From DATFQI01 sp035264365 (GTDB lineage Bacteria; Actinomycetota; Thermoleophilia; Solirubrobacterales; Solirubrobacteraceae): a stretch of DNA of 7,867 bases. The position numbers were made by a program, and so were the translations under genes. The notes under the pieces are model-generated. The model saw only the letters and a program-made list of their open reading frames with translations, was not told the DNA's origin and did not search any database. Of this stretch, positions 6,178-7,867 are shown piece after piece (the stretch's first letter is position 1; each line of letters begins with the position of its first letter). The stretch is from assembly GCA_035264365.1 (NCBI GenBank), contig DATFQI010000015.1:1-7867 (forward strand), read 5' to 3'.

Positions 6178-6381
6178 CTAGATCTTCGTCACGTTGACGG
6201 CTTTGGGGCCCTTGTCCCCGTTCTCCTCCTCGTAGGACACCTTCGCGCCCTCCGCGAGCGAGCGATAGCCGTCGCCGGTTATCCCCGAGAAATGGACGAA
6301 GAGGTCGCGTCCCCCTTCGTCCGGCGTGATGAACCCGAACCCCTTGTCGTCCGAGAACCACTTGACCGTACCGGTGCCCAC
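6178..6381 (-). CDS. cspA: Cold shock protein (CspA family)
   Basis: A 67-residue single cold shock domain, the usual length for this family. It starts MGTGTVKWF and has both RNA-binding motifs: RNP1 as KGFGFI (residues 13-18) and RNP2 as LFVHFS, and it ends in AVNVTKI. Such proteins bind single-stranded RNA and DNA in the cytoplasm and act as RNA chaperones that melt secondary structure, in the cold or constitutively. The start is a GTG at 6381; no ATG is available in frame. A GTGGGG stretch 8 nt upstream is the likely, imperfect ribosome binding site. A TATAGG box about 57 nt upstream would give a leader of about 50 nt. The gene is flanked by inverted repeats on both sides, suggesting a single-gene transcript. 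Identification is secure; whether it is cold-induced is not visible. Confidence 0.97.
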   Translation of the reverse strand: MGTGTVKWFSDDKGFGFITPDEGGRDLFVHFSGITGDGYRSLAEGAKVSYEEENGDKGPKAVNVTKI

Positions 6382-6437
6382 TGATCTGACCCCACTTGCT
6401 GCTGTGGTTGCACAAGTCCGGTCCGTCCCTTGCGCGC

Positions 6438-6443
6438 CCTATA
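6438..6443 (-). promoter_or_regulatory. Putative -10 box of the cold shock gene
   Basis: On the minus strand TATAGG, within AGGTATAGGG, is the most AT-rich hexamer upstream of the cold shock start. Start of transcription at the A at 6431 would give a 50-nt leader. No TTGACA-like element lies 17 bp upstream; that region is the loop of the preceding hairpin. Confidence 0.35.
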
Positions 6444-6447
6444 CCTC

Positions 6448-6473
6448 GGCCGGATCTGGTTTCGGTTCCGGCC
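6448..6473 (-). terminator. Hairpin after the HIT-secreted protein pair
   Basis: GGCCGGA (6448-6454) and TCCGGCC (6467-6473) form a perfect 7-bp stem with a 12-nt loop, beginning 14 nt past the stop codon at 6488 on the minus strand. No T-tract follows, which is common in GC-rich actinobacteria. It sits directly before the putative cold shock -10 box, so it could separate the two transcription units. Confidence 0.4.
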
Positions 6474-6487
6474 CTGACATGCAGACG

Positions 6488-7066
6488 CTATCCGGAAGCG
6501 CTTTCACGACGCAAGCGGAAGTCGCGAGCATCGGGTGCGTCGGGCGCCAGGTCCCGGCAGCCGGTGGTCCGCGGGCAGCGCGGGCCGCGCCACACGCTCT
6601 CGCCCGAGAAGCGCAGCTTCGCGGGGTCGCGGATCAGGTCGGGCTCGAAGCCGAAGTGGATCGTGCGCGCGCTGGGGCGGGTCACGAACGCCCCGCCGAC
6701 CGTGCGCGGGAGCCCGTTGGCCTTGTTGCGGAGGACCCGGCCCGCGAGCGCCCCGCCGTCCGGGCCGCGGGTCGCGCAGGCGAGGTACTCGGGCGCCTGT
6801 GACTCGGGGTCGGCCTTGACGTAGAAGCGCAGGCACAGCGAGCCGCGCTCGAGGTCGGCGTCCTCCCACGCCTTGCGCATCGTGATCTCGCCGCGCAGCG
6901 AGCCGTCGATGCGCTTGCTCATCGCGACGCGGACGACGTCCAGCGGGCCGCGCACGTCCTTCTTGCGATCCAGCTGGAAGGTCGGCTCGATCGCCTCGAC
7001 CTGGGCGTGCGCGGCCGCGGCCGGCAGCAGCGCCAGGAAAAGCAGCGCGATCGCGACCCGCTTCAC
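6488..7066 (-). CDS. Small secreted protein of unknown function
   Basis: A 192-residue protein with a clear Sec signal peptide: MKR, a hydrophobic core of Ala and Leu, and a predicted cut after AHA (residues 19-21). The mature region has four cysteines (78, 97, 164, 170) that may form two disulfides, the last two in PRCPRTTGC. An acidic opening, DVRGPLDVVRV (37-47), is followed by predicted beta strands (SLRGEITMRKAW, SLCLRFYVKAD, RTIHFGFEPDL), consistent with an extracellular beta-sandwich. Several actinobacterial exported proteins I recall share the D-x2-G-x2-D opening, but I cannot name a family. The start is a GTG at 7066, 4 bp after the stop of the HIT gene; the GGGGTGA at the end of that gene serves as a plausible ribosome binding site, so the two are probably one operon and perhaps translationally coupled. 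The C-terminus is basic and polar. Confidence 0.82.
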   Translation of the reverse strand: MKRVAIALLFLALLPAAAAHAQVEAIEPTFQLDRKKDVRGPLDVVRVAMSKRIDGSLRGEITMRKAWEDADLERGSLCLRFYVKADPESQAPEYLACATRGPDGGALAGRVLRNKANGLPRTVGGAFVTRPSARTIHFGFEPDLIRDPAKLRFSGESVWRGPRCPRTTGCRDLAPDAPDARDFRLRRESASG

Positions 7067-7070
7067 GGCG

Positions 7071-7478
7071 TCACCCCGCGAGCTCGCGGGCCGTGGCCTC
7101 GATCTCGTCGCGGTCGCCGGGCTTGGAGACCCATGGCAACCGCAGGCCGTCTCCGTCGTAGCGCGGGATGACGTGCACGTGCAGATGGTGGATCGCGCCG
7201 TCGGCGTCGCGGGCGCGGATCAGGTTCACGCCGTCCGCGTCGAGCCGCTCGCGCATCGTGATCGCGAGCCGCTGCGCGGTCCTCGCGACGGCCTCGAGAT
7301 CCTCGGCGCCGATCACCTCGAGCCCCTCGGCGTGCTGGCGCGGGATCACGATCGCGTGCCCGCGGGTGGCCGGGTCGGCGTCCATGAACGCGATCGTCCG
7401 CTCGTCCTCAGCGATCCGCTCGACGGGAACCTCGCCCGCGGCGATCCTGCAGAACTTGCAGTCGGGATCGGCGGCCAT
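7071..7478 (-). CDS. HIT family protein (Hint-like nucleotide hydrolase/transferase)
   Basis: A 135-residue cytoplasmic protein with the histidine triad HHLHVHVIP: His98, His100 and His102 fit the H-x-H-x-H-x-x signature, His100 being the expected nucleophile that takes the nucleotide. The N-terminus CKFCRIAAGEVP with Cys7 and Cys10, together with His49 and a nearby His, matches the zinc-binding version of the family. GHAIVIPRQH (40-49) is the other conserved block. Hint-type members hydrolyse AMP-lysine, AMP-phosphoramidate or similar mononucleotide conjugates; the actual substrate is not predictable. The frame stays open upstream to 7844, but the ATG at 7478 gives the family's usual length and is preceded at 7 nt by a TACCCT -10-like box, and the upstream DNA encodes the divergent peptidase. 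It is followed after 4 bp by the secreted protein gene. Confidence 0.94.
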   Translation of the reverse strand: MAADPDCKFCRIAAGEVPVERIAEDERTIAFMDADPATRGHAIVIPRQHAEGLEVIGAEDLEAVARTAQRLAITMRERLDADGVNLIRARDADGAIHHLHVHVIPRYDGDGLRLPWVSKPGDRDEIEATARELAG

Positions 7479-7485
7479 GCGCCGG

Positions 7486-7491
7486 AGGGTA
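7486..7491 (-). promoter_or_regulatory. Putative -10 box of the HIT gene (overlaps the opposite -10 box)
   Basis: On the minus strand TACCCT matches TANNNT and ends 7 nt before the ATG at 7478. This predicts a start at or one base before the start codon, a leaderless mRNA. Its TA (7490-7491) is shared with the -10 box of the opposite gene. No Shine-Dalgarno sequence would remain in the transcript. Confidence 0.5.
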
Positions 7492-7495
7492 GCCT
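7490..7495 (+). promoter_or_regulatory. Putative -10 box of the M28 peptidase gene
   Basis: TAGCCT matches TANNNT and ends 10 nt before the ATG at 7506, which predicts a leader of about 4 nt. It shares two base pairs with the -10 box of the HIT gene, so both strands use one short symmetric element, AGGGTAGCCT (7486-7495). Confidence 0.45.
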
Positions 7496-7505
7496 GCCGC
7501 GTCCC

Positions 7506-7867
7506 ATGCAGGAGTCGATCGCCCGCCTCCGGGCCACCGTCGAGCACCTCTCCGCGATCGAGCGCCCATCCGCGTCGGACGGTGAGAAACGCGCCGCGGA
7601 ATGGATCCGTGACCGCCTCGATGGTTCGAGTGCTGACGCCCGGATTGAGGTGGAACGGGCACACGGAACCTACTGGGTGCCGCTGGGCCTGATGGCCGCC
7701 GCCGCGGGGCTCGCGGGGCTCGCCGCCGCGCGCGGCGGGCGCTCGGCGCGGGCGCTGGCGGCGGCCACGGGCGCCGTTGCCGCGGCCGGGATCGCCGACG
7801 ACGTCTCCGGCGGCCGGCACCTCTTCCGGCGGCTGCTCCCGCACCGCAGCACGTACAACGTCGTCGC
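7506..7867 (+). CDS. M28-type peptidase, N-terminal part (3' end outside window)
   Basis: The frame is open from the ATG at 7506 to the right edge, giving 120 complete codons. Residues 1-40 (HLSAIERPSASDGEKRAAEW and flanks) resemble the opening of M28 aminopeptidases, in which a LS-x-I/F-x-x-RP-x-G/S-x-G/E-x2-R-A-A-x-W/Y-I block precedes the zinc-peptidase core. Instead of running straight into the core, the protein then has two hydrophobic stretches (about 58-75 and 83-97) separated by a short basic loop, GGRSAR, which look like a membrane hairpin. STYNVVA at 115-121 is the type of strand at which the catalytic domain usually begins. The zinc ligands lie beyond the window. No signal peptide precedes the hairpin, so the first 57 residues are probably cytoplasmic. 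The gene diverges from the HIT gene with 27 bp between start codons. The family call is recall-based and moderate. Confidence 0.65.
   Translation, partial: MQESIARLRATVEHLSAIERPSASDGEKRAAEWIRDRLDGSSADARIEVERAHGTYWVPLGLMAAAAGLAGLAAARGGRSARALAAATGAVAAAGIADDVSGGRHLFRRLLPHRSTYNVV

Noticed and set aside
6092..6415. N-terminal extension of the secreted protein frame up to 6415
   Set aside because: It overlaps the whole cold shock gene in another frame and would bury the signal peptide; the start is placed at 6091.
6465..6470. GGAACC upstream of the cold shock gene as an ECF-type -35 element
   Set aside because: The distance to a GT-containing -10 motif is about 20 nt rather than the usual 16-18, and the sequence is part of the hairpin stem and loop.
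7479..7844. N-terminal extension of the HIT frame up to 7844
   Set aside because: It is antisense to the M28 peptidase gene, has no HIT-family sequence, and would make the protein twice the usual length.

Overview
The window is a very GC-rich bacterial chromosomal segment, densely coded and with a strong G/C preference at third codon positions, which opens long false frames on the opposite strands. Gene content and protein style (a lipoprotein cytochrome c joined to a cupredoxin-like domain, a family 4 glycosyltransferase with a long C-terminal insertion, GAF-GGDEF-HD-GYP signalling, many small secreted proteins of unknown function, an M28 peptidase with an N-terminal membrane hairpin) suggest a high-GC actinobacterium, most likely of the class Thermoleophilia (Solirubrobacterales-like). 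The lineage is inferred from recall of similar proteins, not from a search. No rRNA, tRNA, CRISPR array, transposase or phage gene is visible, and this looks like ordinary core or lineage-specific chromosome.

Layout, left to right. (1) 1-683, minus: a 5'-complete, 3'-truncated cytochrome c lipoprotein that appears to run into a copper-binding domain cut by the window edge. (2) 802-2343, minus: a 513-residue GT-B glycosyltransferase. (3) 2391-3091, plus: a small zinc-ribbon protein followed after 14 bp by a short lipoprotein with a disordered linker; this pair diverges from the glycosyltransferase across a 47-bp gap. (4) 3266-5401, plus: a 711-residue tandem GAF-GGDEF-HD-GYP protein that may both make and break cyclic di-GMP. 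(5) 5405-7478, minus: four genes read leftward, namely a HIT-family nucleotide hydrolase/transferase, a small secreted protein, a cold shock protein and a second secreted protein. The last of these converges on the GGDEF gene with only 3 bp between stop codons. (6) 7506 to the right edge, plus: the start of an M28-type peptidase, divergent from the HIT gene across a 27-bp gap.

The most notable signal is regulatory. Five start codons are preceded at 7-10 nt by a TANNNT hexamer (TAGGAT, TACCCT, TACGGT, TACCCT, TAGCCT), the geometry expected of sigma-70-type -10 boxes that make leaderless or nearly leaderless mRNAs. In the HIT/M28 gap the -10 boxes of opposite strands share their central TA. In the glycosyltransferase/zinc-ribbon gap each -10 box lies where the other promoter's -35 would be. 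Both arrangements predict coupled or mutually exclusive divergent transcription. Two perfect inverted repeats flank the cold shock gene and are probably its insulating terminators.

I did not find a clearly new multi-gene system. The genes look functionally independent (respiration, surface glycan, second messenger, RNA chaperone, nucleotide hydrolysis, proteolysis). The candidates for something undescribed are the promoter architectures, the cytochrome c-cupredoxin protein and the unknown exported proteins.
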